From NCBI GenBank assembly GCA_029266425.1, contig JAQSWY010000021.1:1-64000 (forward strand): a stretch of 64,000 nt of DNA, read 5' to 3'. Below are positions 47,583 through 56,146 of the stretch, piece after piece; position 1 is the first letter of the stretch, and each line of letters begins with the position of its first letter. This DNA is from Xanthobacteraceae bacterium (lineage in GTDB: Bacteria; Pseudomonadota; Alphaproteobacteria; Rhizobiales; Xanthobacteraceae). The translations under genes and the position numbers were made by a program. Under the pieces are notes generated by a model, which was given only the letters and a program-made list of their open reading frames with translations, was not told the DNA's origin and did no database searches.

Positions 47583-48812
47583 ATGCGGCTTCTCTCACAT
47601 CTTCTCAAGCGCTTTATCGACAAGGGGCGCCTCGTCGTCCTCGCCGCTGACGGCACCCGACACATCTATGGCTCCGGCACCGACGGGCCGACCGTGACCA
47701 TGCGCTTCCATGACGAGAAGCTGGAGCGCGAGCTGTTCTTCAATCCCGAGCTGGTCTCCGCCGAAGCCTATATGGACGGGCGGCTGACCTTCGAGGACGG
47801 CTCCACGGTCTACGACCTGCTCTATCTGTTCTCGATCAACCGCCGGGGCCTTGCCGCGCATCCGGTGCAGCAGGCGCTGCGCCGCGGCTGGCGCGCGCTG
47901 AAGCGCTGGCACCAGTCGAACCCGCTCGGCAAGGCGGCCAAGAACGCCCAGAGCCATTACGATCACCCGCCGGACTTCTACGCGCTGTGGCTCGATCCGG
48001 GCATGATCTATTCCTGCGCCTATTTCCCGACGCCGGACGCGACGCTGGAAGAGGCGCAACTCGCCAAGCTGCGCCATATCGCGGCCAAGCTGAAGCTCGA
48101 GCCCGGCATGCGGGTGGCGGAGATCGGCTCCGGCTGGGGTGCGCTCGCTATCCACCTCGCGAAGGAATGCGGGGTGCATGTGACCGCGATCAACGTCGCC
48201 ACCGAGCAGCTCGCCGAATCGAAGAAGCGAGCCGAAGCGGCGGGCGTGCTGGACCGCATCACCTTCTTCGAGCGCGACTATCGCGAGCTGACCGGCAGCT
48301 TCGACCGGGTGGTGTCGGTCGGCATGATGGAGCATGTCGGCGTCAATCATTTCGACGAGTATTTCGGCACGGTGAAGCGGCTATTGGCGCCGAAGGGCTT
48401 CGCCATGATCCATGCCATCGGCCGCATGTCGCCGCCCGGCACGACCGGGCCGTTCATCCGCAAGTACATCTTCCCGGGCGGTTACGTGCCGGCGCTGTCC
48501 GAGGTGTTCACGTCCACCGAGCGGGTGGGCCTGTGGGTGGCGGACTGCGAGATATTGCGCCTGCATTATTACTGGACCATCCGCCAGTGGCGGCTGCGCT
48601 TCGAGGCGACGCGCGAGGAGACGGTCGCCATGATGGGCGAGCGCTTCGCGCGGATGTGGGAGTTCTATCTCGCCGCCGTCGAGCTCGGCTTCCTGCACGG
48701 CTCGAACATGGTGTTCCAGCTGCTGCTGGCGAACGAGCGCGACGCGGTGCCGGTGATCCGCGACTACATCGTGGATGAGGAGCGGGCGATGGCGGGAGTG
48801 GGCGGAGTATGA
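47583..48812 (+). CDS. Cyclopropane-fatty-acyl-phospholipid synthase family protein
   Basis: A 409-residue SAM-dependent methyltransferase acting on unsaturated chains of membrane phospholipids. DPGMIYSCAYFPTPDATLEE and RVAEIGSGWGALAIHLAKEC (SAM site) are typical of Cfa. DRVVSVGMMEHVGVNHFDEY and KYIFPGGYVPALSEV also fit. The N-terminal 120 residues are the usual substrate-binding extension. Whether it makes cyclopropane or methyl-branched lipid is not decidable here. Confidence 0.92.
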   Translation: MRLLSHLLKRFIDKGRLVVLAADGTRHIYGSGTDGPTVTMRFHDEKLERELFFNPELVSAEAYMDGRLTFEDGSTVYDLLYLFSINRRGLAAHPVQQALRRGWRALKRWHQSNPLGKAAKNAQSHYDHPPDFYALWLDPGMIYSCAYFPTPDATLEEAQLAKLRHIAAKLKLEPGMRVAEIGSGWGALAIHLAKECGVHVTAINVATEQLAESKKRAEAAGVLDRITFFERDYRELTGSFDRVVSVGMMEHVGVNHFDEYFGTVKRLLAPKGFAMIHAIGRMSPPGTTGPFIRKYIFPGGYVPALSEVFTSTERVGLWVADCEILRLHYYWTIRQWRLRFEATREETVAMMGERFARMWEFYLAAVELGFLHGSNMVFQLLLANERDAVPVIRDYIVDEERAMAGVGGV

Positions 48813-48854
48813 CAAAGTCATGCTCCGTGCCAAGATGGTGTGAAGGAGCTTGCG

Positions 48855-49130
48855 ATGCGCACCAGCCGGCCGATTACCGTCACTCTTGGCGAACTGCAGA
48901 GAAGTCTCGATGCTCGCTTGACCTCCGGCGCCTATTCCTCCGCGAGCGAAGTGCTGCGTGCGGCGCTGCGAGCGCTCGACCGCGAGGAGGCGGCGCTTGA
49001 CGAGATTCTGCGTGAGCGCGTGCGAGAGGCGTTGGAGGATCCACGTCCATCGCTTCCGGCTGAGGACGTGTTCGCACGTCTGCGGGCGTACCATGCCGAA
49101 AGGGTGAAGGCCGAAAGCGGCGATGCGTAG
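48855..49130 (+). CDS. parD: ParD-type antitoxin
   Basis: A 91-residue antitoxin. The N-terminal ribbon-helix-helix (PITVTLGELQRSLDARLTSG, then YSSASEVLRAALRALDREEA) binds DNA. The C-terminal helix wraps the toxin. AAGGAG precedes ATG 48855. It overlaps the broken parE reading frame by 8 bases, the usual arrangement. Confidence 0.9.
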   Translation: MRTSRPITVTLGELQRSLDARLTSGAYSSASEVLRAALRALDREEAALDEILRERVREALEDPRPSLPAEDVFARLRAYHAERVKAESGDA

Positions 49131-49423
49131 GGTCGTATTCCGCCCCGTCGCCGAACAGGATCTGTCCGAACTCTATGCCTTCATCGCCGATACCGCGAAC
49201 CGCTCAGTTGCAGCAGCCTATCTCGATCGCGTCGAGCGTGCATGGCTGTCGCTTGCCACGTTTCCCGAACGTGGCCGATCGCGCGATGATATCCATCCCG
49301 GCTGCGCACGCCGCTCGAATGCACGTGTACGCGATCGTGTTTTGGATCGGCGACATGCACGTTGAGATCGTGCGTGTCTTGTATGCCGGGCGCGATATTC
49401 GCGGAGCGTTCCCCGAAGAATAG
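49123..49423 (+). pseudogene. parE: ParE-type toxin, frameshifted
   Basis: The first about 60 residues (VVFRPVAEQDLSELYAFIAD, RSVAAAYLDRVERAWLSLAT, FPERGRSRDDIHPG) are ParE. After about 49305 the frame is lost. The normal end (MHVYAIVFWIGDMHVEIVRV, then LYAGRDIRGAFPEE) is in the next frame, ending at 49423. The total of 301 bases is one more than 300, so a net single-base change near 49305-49325 explains most of it, although the joining segment also looks altered. The toxin is probably dead while ParD is intact. Confidence 0.82.
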
Positions 49424-49443
49424 GCGTGCGGTGCTCTACGAGT

Positions 49444-50088
49444 TTATCCCGCCTTCACGCCATAGGCCGCCATGAACACCTTCACGGCGCTGTCCACGGT
49501 CTTCTCGATCTGCTCCGGCGTCGGCCGCGTCTCGCTGCCGAACAGCAGGCCCTTGGTGATGTTGCCCTGGCAGAGGTTCAGGAACTGGAAGGCGGCGGCC
49601 TCGTAATCGTCGATCTTCAGCCGGCCATGCCCGGCTTGGCGCGTGAGCAGTTCGGCGATGCGGCGGCCGCCAAGGCAGGGGCCGGTCTGGAAGAAGGTCT
49701 GGCCGATGCGCGGGAATTTCTCGGCGACGCCCATCACCATGCGCACCATCTTGATGTGGTCGGGGCGCACCATCATCGTCATGAAGGACACGCCGATGCG
49801 CCGCAACTGGCGGGCGACATCGGGATCGTCGCCCTCGAACTCGAACATCAGCTCCGCGGATTGGAGGCGGTCGACCTGCACGAGGGCCTCGAACAGGTCC
49901 TCCTTGCTTTCGAAATAGACATAGATGGTGGCCTTCGAGACGCCGCCGGCGCGGGCGATCTCGTCCATGCTGGCGCCGTCGAAGCCCTTGTCGAAGAACA
50001 CCCGGCGCGCGCCGTCAATGACGTCGCGGCGCTTTCGCGATTCGATCTCCGAGGATTCCGGGCGAATGGTGGCGGTGGCGCTGGGCAT
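49444..50088 (-). CDS. TetR/AcrR-family repressor of the EmrAB-like pump
   Basis: A 214-residue regulator. Its helix-turn-helix spans about residues 20-65 (DVIDGARRVFFDKGFDGASM and GGVSKATIYVYFESKEDLFE), followed by a C-terminal ligand domain ending VDSAVKVFMAAYGVKAG. It diverges from the HlyD/MFS pair across a large palindromic operator and almost surely controls both directions. Confidence 0.92.
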   Translation of the reverse strand: MPSATATIRPESSEIESRKRRDVIDGARRVFFDKGFDGASMDEIARAGGVSKATIYVYFESKEDLFEALVQVDRLQSAELMFEFEGDDPDVARQLRRIGVSFMTMMVRPDHIKMVRMVMGVAEKFPRIGQTFFQTGPCLGGRRIAELLTRQAGHGRLKIDDYEAAAFQFLNLCQGNITKGLLFGSETRPTPEQIEKTVDSAVKVFMAAYGVKAG

Positions 50089-50141
50089 GGATTCCTGTCT
50101 CCGATCCTTCCTTAAGGTGCGGCAAATGCGCTGTCAAAGCT

Positions 50142-50204
50142 CTTGACTAAACCGTTTAGTTTTGTATGGTGCGCACCATTGATGAACTAAACGGTTTAGT
50201 CAAG
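50142..50204. promoter_or_regulatory. Large nested palindromic operator between tetR and efflux genes
   Basis: The 20-bp arms CTTGACTAAACCGTTTAGTT (50142-50161) and its exact reverse complement (50185-50204) enclose a 23-base centre with the palindrome GGTGCGCACC. Each arm is itself an ACTAAAC/GTTTAGT dyad (50146-50160, 50186-50200). Two TetR dimers could bind cooperatively. Confidence 0.9.
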
Positions 50205-50229
50205 ACCGTTTCCGTGACGGGGCGGAGCG

Positions 50230-51441
50230 ATGGCACAGACGAGCAAGATCGAGACGAGCGAGAATGACGATCGGGTCGGGACGGGCGCGGCGCCTGTGGC
50301 GCTGACCCTGCTCAAGAAGCGGGAAGCCGAGGCGCCGAGCGCACCGGCGGCGGAGGCAGCGGCCGCCGCCCCGGCGAAGAAGCGCTCGCGCAAGCCGCTG
50401 GTGTTCGGTGCGCTCATCGCCGCTGCGCTCGCCGGCGGCGGCTATTACGGGCTGAACTGGTGGCACGTGGGGCGGTTCGAGGTCTCCACCGATGACGCCT
50501 ATGTCGGTGCCGACACCTCGATCCTCGCAGCCAAGGTTGGCGGTCACATCACCAGCATCGAGGTCGCCGCCAACCAGGCGGTGAAGAAGGGCGACATCAT
50601 CGCCCGCATCGATGACGGCGACTACGCACTGGCTGTGCGCGCTGCCGAGGGCAAGATCGCGACCCAGCAGGCCTCGCTCGCCCGCTTCGACGAGCAGATC
50701 AAGGCCGGGCAGGCCAACGTCGACCAGGCACAGGCGCAGCTCGCCGCCAATCAGGCCGATGTCACCCGCGCCCAGCTCGAATTCGAACGCCAGGACCAGC
50801 TCGCCCGCTCGAACTATTCGAGCCGCTCGACGCTCGACAACGCCCGCGCCGATCGCGACAAGGCGCTCGCCAACGTCAAGGCCGGCGAGGCGGCGGTGAC
50901 GTCCGCAAGGGCCGCGATCGCCGTGCTGCAGGCGCAGCGCAACGAGGCGGCGCGCACCCTCGACGAATACCGGACCGCGCGCGACCAGGCGCAGCGCGAC
51001 CTCGACTTCACCGTGGTGCGTGCCCCGTTCGACGGCGTGGTCGGCAATCGCGCGGCGCAGGTCGGCCAACTGGTGCAGGCCGGCACCCGGCTCGCGGCGC
51101 TGGTGCCGCTCTCCGCGGTCTATGTCGATGCCAATTTCAAGGAGACCCAGCTCGGCGGGCTGAAGCCCGGCCAGCGGGTGCGGGTCGAGGTCGATGCCTA
51201 TCCGGACGAGGATTTCGAAGGCACCGTCGCCAGCGTCGCGCCGGCCTCGGGTTCCATGTTCAGCCTGCTGCCGCCGGAGAACGCCACCGGCAACTTCACC
51301 AAGATCGTGCAGCGCGTGCCGGTGCGGGTGCAGCTCGACGCCAGCGCGCTCGCCAAGGGCGAACTCAGGCCCGGCATGTCGGTGACGGCGGTGATCGATA
51401 CCCGCACCGGCGCGTCCGTTCGCACCGCTGCGCACCCTTGA
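50230..51441 (+). CDS. HlyD-family efflux adaptor (EmrA-like)
   Basis: A 403-residue membrane-fusion protein with a single N-terminal membrane span (LVFGALIAAALAGGGYYGLN near residue 57). The lipoyl half (DAYVGADTSILAAKVGGHIT and VAANQAVKKGDIIARIDDGD) is followed by a coiled coil (about 145-260), then VVRAPFDGVVGNRAAQVGQL. This is the EmrA pattern used with MFS pumps. It is 35 bases before the EmrB-like gene and under the nested operator. Confidence 0.93.
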   Translation: MAQTSKIETSENDDRVGTGAAPVALTLLKKREAEAPSAPAAEAAAAAPAKKRSRKPLVFGALIAAALAGGGYYGLNWWHVGRFEVSTDDAYVGADTSILAAKVGGHITSIEVAANQAVKKGDIIARIDDGDYALAVRAAEGKIATQQASLARFDEQIKAGQANVDQAQAQLAANQADVTRAQLEFERQDQLARSNYSSRSTLDNARADRDKALANVKAGEAAVTSARAAIAVLQAQRNEAARTLDEYRTARDQAQRDLDFTVVRAPFDGVVGNRAAQVGQLVQAGTRLAALVPLSAVYVDANFKETQLGGLKPGQRVRVEVDAYPDEDFEGTVASVAPASGSMFSLLPPENATGNFTKIVQRVPVRVQLDASALAKGELRPGMSVTAVIDTRTGASVRTAAHP

Positions 51442-51476
51442 GAAGGCTGACGCCTTAAATCCCGAGGAGCGGGGCG

Positions 51477-53048
51477 ATGTCGGACACGACGATGGCAAAC
51501 AGCCGCGCAGTGCCGGGCGTGGAGGGAAGGCGCATGTTCGCCTTTCTCTGCATGGTGTTCGGCATGTTCATGGCGATCCTTGACATCCAGATCGTCTCGG
51601 CCTCGCTCGCAGAGATCCAGGCCGGCCTTGCCGCCAGTGCCGACGAGATCTCCTGGGTGCAGACCAGCTACCTCATCGCCGAGGTGGTGATGATCCCGCT
51701 CTCCGGCTTCCTGTCGCGCGCGCTCTCGACGCGGTGGCTGTTCGTCGCCTCGGCGACCGGCTTCACCATCATGAGCTTCATGTGCGCGACCGCGACCTCG
51801 ATCGAGCAGATGATCGTCTATCGCGCGCTGCAGGGCTTCCTCGGCGGCGGCATGATCCCGACCGTGTTCGCCTCCGCCTATGCGGTGTTCCCGCGCGAGA
51901 AGCAGCCGATCGTCGCGCCGATGATCGGCCTGGTCGCGACGCTGGCGCCGACCATCGGCCCGACCGTGGGCGGCTATCTCACCGACCTGTTCTCTTGGCA
52001 TTGGCTGTTCCTGGTCAATATCGTGCCGGGCATCTTCGTCATCATCGCCTCGGCGACCCTGATCGATTTCGACGAGCCAGACTTCAAGCTGCTCGACCGT
52101 TTCGACTGGTGGGGCCTGATCTTCATGGCCGGATTCCTCGGCAGCCTCGAATTCGTGCTGGAGGAAGGCCCGACCAATGACTGGTTCGAGGATGAGGCGA
52201 TCTTCGTCTTCACCATCGTCGGCGTGGTCTCGGCCGTCGCCTTCTTCGCCCGCGTGCTGATGGCATCCGAGCCGGTGGTCGATATCAAGGCCTTCCTGAA
52301 CCGGAATTTCTCGACGGGTTCGGCCTTCAGCTTCGTGCTCGGCATCGGGCTCTATGGGCTCACCTATCTCTATCCGATCTATCTCGGCCGGGTGCGCGGC
52401 TACTCGGCGCTGATGATCGGCGAGACCATGTTCGTCACCGGCCTCGCCATGTTCGTCACCGCGCCGGTCGCCGGGCGGCTGATGACCAGGCTCGATCCCC
52501 GCATCATGATCGGCGTCGGCTTCGCCGGCTTTGCGGTCGGCACCTGGTGGGTGACCTTCATCACCAAGGACTGGGATTTCTGGGAACTGCTGATCCCGCA
52601 GATACTGCGCGGCACCTCGTTGATGCTGGCGATGATCCCGATCAACAATCTCTCGCTCGGCACGCTGCCGCCGTCTCAGCTGAAGAACGCCTCGGGCCTG
52701 TTCAACCTGATGCGCAATCTCGGCGGTGCGGTCGGCCTCGCGCTGATCAACACCGTGCTGAACGACCGCTGGGACCTGCATCTCGCGCGGCTGCACGAGA
52801 ATGTGCAATGGGCCAGCCAGACCGCGAACGAGCGGCTCGCCAACATGAGCGCGAACCTCTCCCAGTTCGGCTCGGACGCCAGCGCCGCGGCGCTGAAGCA
52901 GATGGCGGCGATGGTGCGCACGCAGGCGCTGGTGATGTCCTTCGCCGACGTGTTCTATCTCCTGACGTTCCTGTTCCTGTTCCTCGTGCTCGCCGCCCCG
53001 CTGCTGCGCCGCCCGGCCGGGATGGGCGCGGGCGGGGGAGGGCATTGA
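51477..53048 (+). CDS. DHA2-family MFS multidrug efflux permease (EmrB-like)
   Basis: A 523-residue proton-drug antiporter with 14 membrane spans. FGMFMAILDIQIVSASLAEI is the TM1 motif and EISWVQTSYLIAEVVMIPLS the TM2 region. GPTVGGYLTDLFSWHWLFLV is the antiporter motif C. Its partner adaptor is just upstream; no outer-membrane factor is present. The substrate is unknown. Confidence 0.94.
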   Translation: MSDTTMANSRAVPGVEGRRMFAFLCMVFGMFMAILDIQIVSASLAEIQAGLAASADEISWVQTSYLIAEVVMIPLSGFLSRALSTRWLFVASATGFTIMSFMCATATSIEQMIVYRALQGFLGGGMIPTVFASAYAVFPREKQPIVAPMIGLVATLAPTIGPTVGGYLTDLFSWHWLFLVNIVPGIFVIIASATLIDFDEPDFKLLDRFDWWGLIFMAGFLGSLEFVLEEGPTNDWFEDEAIFVFTIVGVVSAVAFFARVLMASEPVVDIKAFLNRNFSTGSAFSFVLGIGLYGLTYLYPIYLGRVRGYSALMIGETMFVTGLAMFVTAPVAGRLMTRLDPRIMIGVGFAGFAVGTWWVTFITKDWDFWELLIPQILRGTSLMLAMIPINNLSLGTLPPSQLKNASGLFNLMRNLGGAVGLALINTVLNDRWDLHLARLHENVQWASQTANERLANMSANLSQFGSDASAAALKQMAAMVRTQALVMSFADVFYLLTFLFLFLVLAAPLLRRPAGMGAGGGGH

Positions 53049-53204
53049 TCAAGCAATGCTCAAGCCGGGCTTGAGCATTGCCAATGGATGGCCAGGGCTT
53101 GGCTGAAGCCTGACCTGAGCATGCCTGCGGTCCATGGTACTTGCCCATATTCGCGCCGTCCGCTAAACACGGCCCGTTAGAGAGCCCTTCGCGAGAGCCG
53201 AGCC

Positions 53205-53306
53205 GTGACGCATCTGTCGCCGAGCCGCACCGCGACCCCGACCGCCAGGCGGTCTTCGGGGCACGCTCTCCTTTTCTCTGGTCTCCTTCTTCTTAGCCGC
53301 CCCTGA
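53205..53306 (+). CDS. Leucine-rich leader peptide upstream of leuA
   Basis: A 33-codon frame starting GTG 53205 and stopping TGA 53304-53306. Its second half reads HALLFSGLLLLSRP, with six leucines in nine residues near the end (codons CTC and CTT). The stop codon lies within the left arm of a downstream hairpin. This is the layout of a translated attenuator, where scarce charged tRNA-Leu stalls the ribosome on the leucine codons. No strong ribosome site is visible, so the start could differ. Confidence 0.75.
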   Translation: MTHLSPSRTATPTARRSSGHALLFSGLLLLSRP

Positions 53307-53340
53307 GGGCCGGCCGGGCTGATGCCTGGGCGCTCAGGGG
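53235..53340 (+). promoter_or_regulatory. Candidate leuA transcription attenuator hairpins
   Basis: The second hairpin pairs CCCCTGAG (53300-53307) with CTCAGGGG (53333-53340). An upstream hairpin, CCCCGACCG with CGGTC and CGGGG, lies at about 53235-53261 within the leader frame. The two could compete or respond to the ribosome position. No long U-tract follows, so the termination step is uncertain. The rest of 53049-53429 shows no other gene. Confidence 0.6.
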
Positions 53341-53429
53341 ACGTTGCCGGCACCACCCATCATTCCAGACCGACAGCCGGAGGATGCCCGATAGCGGCAC
53401 CCGGCACGACCGACGAGAAGGAACCGCCC

Positions 53430-54983
53430 ATGTCTTCCAGCAATGACCGCGTCGTCATTTTCGACACCACCTTGCGCGACGGCGAACAGTGTCCCGGCGC
53501 CTCGATGACCTTCGAGGAGAAGTTGGAAGTCGCCGAACTGCTCGACGAGATGGGCGTCGACATCATTGAGGCCGGCTTTCCGATCGCCTCCAATGGCGAC
53601 TTCGAATCCGTCGCCGAAGTGGCGCGCCGTGCCAAGAACGCGGTGGTCGCCGGGCTCGCCCGCGCCATTCCCGCCGATATCGCCCGCGCGGGTGAGGCAG
53701 TGAAGCATGCGCAGCGCCCGCGCATCCACACCTTCGTGTCGACCTCGCCGATCCATCTCGAGCACCAGATGCGCAAGACGCAGGAGCAGGTGCTCGAGAT
53801 CATCACCGCCACCGTCACCCAGGCGCGCAACCTGGTCGACAATGTCGAATGGTCGGCGATGGACGCCACCCGCACCCCGATCGAATATCTGGTGCGCTGC
53901 GTCGATACCGCGATCAAGGCCGGCGCCACCACCATCAACCTGCCCGACACGGTCGGCTATGCGACGCCGGCCGAATATGAGGCGATGTTCCGCGCGGTGC
54001 GCGAGCGCGTGCCGGGCGCCGACAAGGTGATCTTCTCCGCGCATTGCCACGACGATCTGGGCCTCGCGGTCGCCAACTCGCTGGCGGCGCTCGCCGGCGG
54101 CGCACGGCAGATCGAATGCACCATCAACGGTCTCGGCGAGCGCGCCGGCAATGCCGCGCTGGAAGAGGTGGTGATGGCCATCAAGACCCGCGGCGACGTG
54201 TTGCCCTATAAGACCGGCATCGAGAGCACCATGCTGGTGCGCGCCTCCAAGATCATCTCGGCGGTGACCTCGTTCCCGGTGCAGTACAACAAGGCGATCG
54301 TCGGCCGAAATGCGTTCGCCCATGAGAGCGGCATCCATCAGGACGGCATGCTCAAGAACAATACCACCTACGAGATCATGACGCCGGAGAGCGTCGGGGT
54401 TTCCAAGACCTCGTTGGTGATGGGCAAGCATTCCGGTCGCGCCGCCTTCCGCGACAAGCTGAAGGCGCTCGGCTACGAACTGGGCGAGAACGCGCTGAAC
54501 GACGCCTTCACCCGCTTCAAGGACTTGGCCGACCGCAAGAAGGTCGTCTATGACGAGGACATCGAGGCGCTGGTCGATCAGGAGATCGCGGTCGCCCATG
54601 ACCGGATCAAGCTGGTCTCGCTCTCCGTCATCGCCGGCACCCGCGGCCCGCAGCGCGCCACCATGAAGCTGGAGGTCGACGGCCACGTGGTCACCGAGGA
54701 ATCGGAGGGCAACGGCCCGGTCGACGCGACCTTCAACTGCATCAAGGCGATCGTCCCGCATCCGGCCAAGCTGGCGCTCTATCAGGTGCATGCGGTGACC
54801 GAGGGCACCGACGCGCAGGCCGAGGTCTCGGTACGGCTGGAGGAGGACGGCAAGGCGGTGACCGCCCGCGGTTCCGATCCCGACACGCTGGTCGCCTCGG
54901 CGCAGGCCTATATCACCGCGCTCAACAAGCTGCTGGTGAAGCGGCAGAGCATGAACGCGCAGTCCCAGCCGGCGGCGGAGTGA
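53430..54983 (+). CDS. leuA: 2-isopropylmalate synthase
   Basis: A 517-residue enzyme making the first committed step of leucine synthesis from acetyl-CoA and 2-oxoisovalerate. VVIFDTTLRDGEQCPGASMT, INLPDTVGYATPAEYEAMF and the metal site SAHCHDDLGLAVANSL are in the TIM barrel. NAFAHESGIHQDGMLKNNTT is in the linker. The regulatory C-terminal domain (about 380-510) binds leucine. ATG 53430 is chosen because homologues start just before DTTLRDGEQ; the frame is open from 53322. It is preceded by a leucine-rich leader. Confidence 0.96.
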   Translation: MSSSNDRVVIFDTTLRDGEQCPGASMTFEEKLEVAELLDEMGVDIIEAGFPIASNGDFESVAEVARRAKNAVVAGLARAIPADIARAGEAVKHAQRPRIHTFVSTSPIHLEHQMRKTQEQVLEIITATVTQARNLVDNVEWSAMDATRTPIEYLVRCVDTAIKAGATTINLPDTVGYATPAEYEAMFRAVRERVPGADKVIFSAHCHDDLGLAVANSLAALAGGARQIECTINGLGERAGNAALEEVVMAIKTRGDVLPYKTGIESTMLVRASKIISAVTSFPVQYNKAIVGRNAFAHESGIHQDGMLKNNTTYEIMTPESVGVSKTSLVMGKHSGRAAFRDKLKALGYELGENALNDAFTRFKDLADRKKVVYDEDIEALVDQEIAVAHDRIKLVSLSVIAGTRGPQRATMKLEVDGHVVTEESEGNGPVDATFNCIKAIVPHPAKLALYQVHAVTEGTDAQAEVSVRLEEDGKAVTARGSDPDTLVASAQAYITALNKLLVKRQSMNAQSQPAAE

Positions 54984-54992
54984 GGCGCCGGA

Positions 54993-56027
54993 TTGCGCGC
55001 GCTCGCGAGGTCCGCGCTTGGTGCGCTGCTGGCCGTCGTCATGGTGACGGGCGGCAGCGCCGAGCCGGACGCCGGCTTTCCGCGCGCGGTCTGGCACACC
55101 ATCGACCCCGCCGGCGCCGGCTGGTCGGCGGAGCGCCTCGGGCAGGCGAAGGCATTCGCCGATACGCTGGGCGCCACCGCCCATATGATCGTCTGGAAGG
55201 GCGAGGTCGTCGCTTCCTGGGGTGATGTCCGCCGCAAGGTGGATGTCGCCTCGGTGCGCAAGAGCCTGCTCAGCGCGCTCTATGGCATTGCGGTGGCGGA
55301 CGGCAAGATTCGCCTCGAAAGCACGCTGGAGCAGCTCCGGATCGGCGACAAGCCCCCGGAACTCACGCCTGCCGAGAAGCAGGCGACGGTGCGCGACCTG
55401 CTGACGGCGCGCTCCGGCATCTATCATCCGGCGGCGCACGAGACCGCCGACATCAAGCGCAACCGGCCGGAGCGCGGCAGCCATCCGCCGGGCAGCTTCT
55501 GGTTCTACAATAATTGGGATTTCAACGCCCTCGGCACGATCTATCGCGTGACGACCGACGAGAACATCTTCCAGAGCTTCGAGGAGCGCATCGCCATGCC
55601 GATCGGCATGGAAGATTTCGGCCCGGGCGACGGGAGCTATGCGCTCGACCCGTCCTCGGTTCATCCCGCCTATCCGTTCCGCCTGAGCGCGCGGGACATG
55701 GCGCGATTCGGGCTGCTCTATTTGAACAGCGGTCGCTGGGGCGGCCGGCAGATCGTGCCGGAAGCCTGGGTGCGGGAATCGACCACGGCTTATTCGCTGT
55801 CGGATCGCGGGCGGCAGGGCTACGGCTATATGTGGTGGGTGCTGCCGGGCGAGACCTGGGGCGCTGGCGCCGCCTATGCCGCCGGCTATGGCGGCCAGAT
55901 GATCGCCTATGTGCCGGAAAAGCAGCTCGTCATGGTGCAGACGGTGGATCGCAGCGCGGGCGCAAAGAGGGTGCGGACGCCAGCCTTTCTCGATCTCTTG
56001 CGCATGGTCGCGGACGCCGCGCCCTGA
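54993..56027 (+). CDS. Exported serine hydrolase (beta-lactamase/penicillin-binding fold)
   Basis: A 344-residue protein of the class C beta-lactamase-like family. An N-terminal signal (ALGALLAVVMVTGGSA) is followed by SVRKS, giving the Ser-x-x-Lys active site. FYNNWDFN resembles the Tyr-x-Asn motif. PFRLSARDMARFGLLYLNSG and GYGYMWWVLPG are typical of the family. The start is TTG 54993, 9 bases after the leuA stop. The substrate could be a peptide, ester or beta-lactam; sequence does not decide. Confidence 0.87.
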   Translation: MRALARSALGALLAVVMVTGGSAEPDAGFPRAVWHTIDPAGAGWSAERLGQAKAFADTLGATAHMIVWKGEVVASWGDVRRKVDVASVRKSLLSALYGIAVADGKIRLESTLEQLRIGDKPPELTPAEKQATVRDLLTARSGIYHPAAHETADIKRNRPERGSHPPGSFWFYNNWDFNALGTIYRVTTDENIFQSFEERIAMPIGMEDFGPGDGSYALDPSSVHPAYPFRLSARDMARFGLLYLNSGRWGGRQIVPEAWVRESTTAYSLSDRGRQGYGYMWWVLPGETWGAGAAYAAGYGGQMIAYVPEKQLVMVQTVDRSAGAKRVRTPAFLDLLRMVADAAP

Positions 56028-56146
56028 CGCTCGGTATCATCGGAGATTCCGTGGGGTCAATCGGGCGATCACAGCAGCTATTTTGAGCTAGTTGCCGACG
56101 ACGATGTTGCCGTCGCCCGAATTCGTGCTCGCTTCACGGACGTCAT

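Noticed and set aside
53334..55664. 776-residue minus-strand frame opposite leuA and the serine hydrolase
   Set aside because: Both plus-strand genes carry catalytic motifs. The opposite frame is a shadow.
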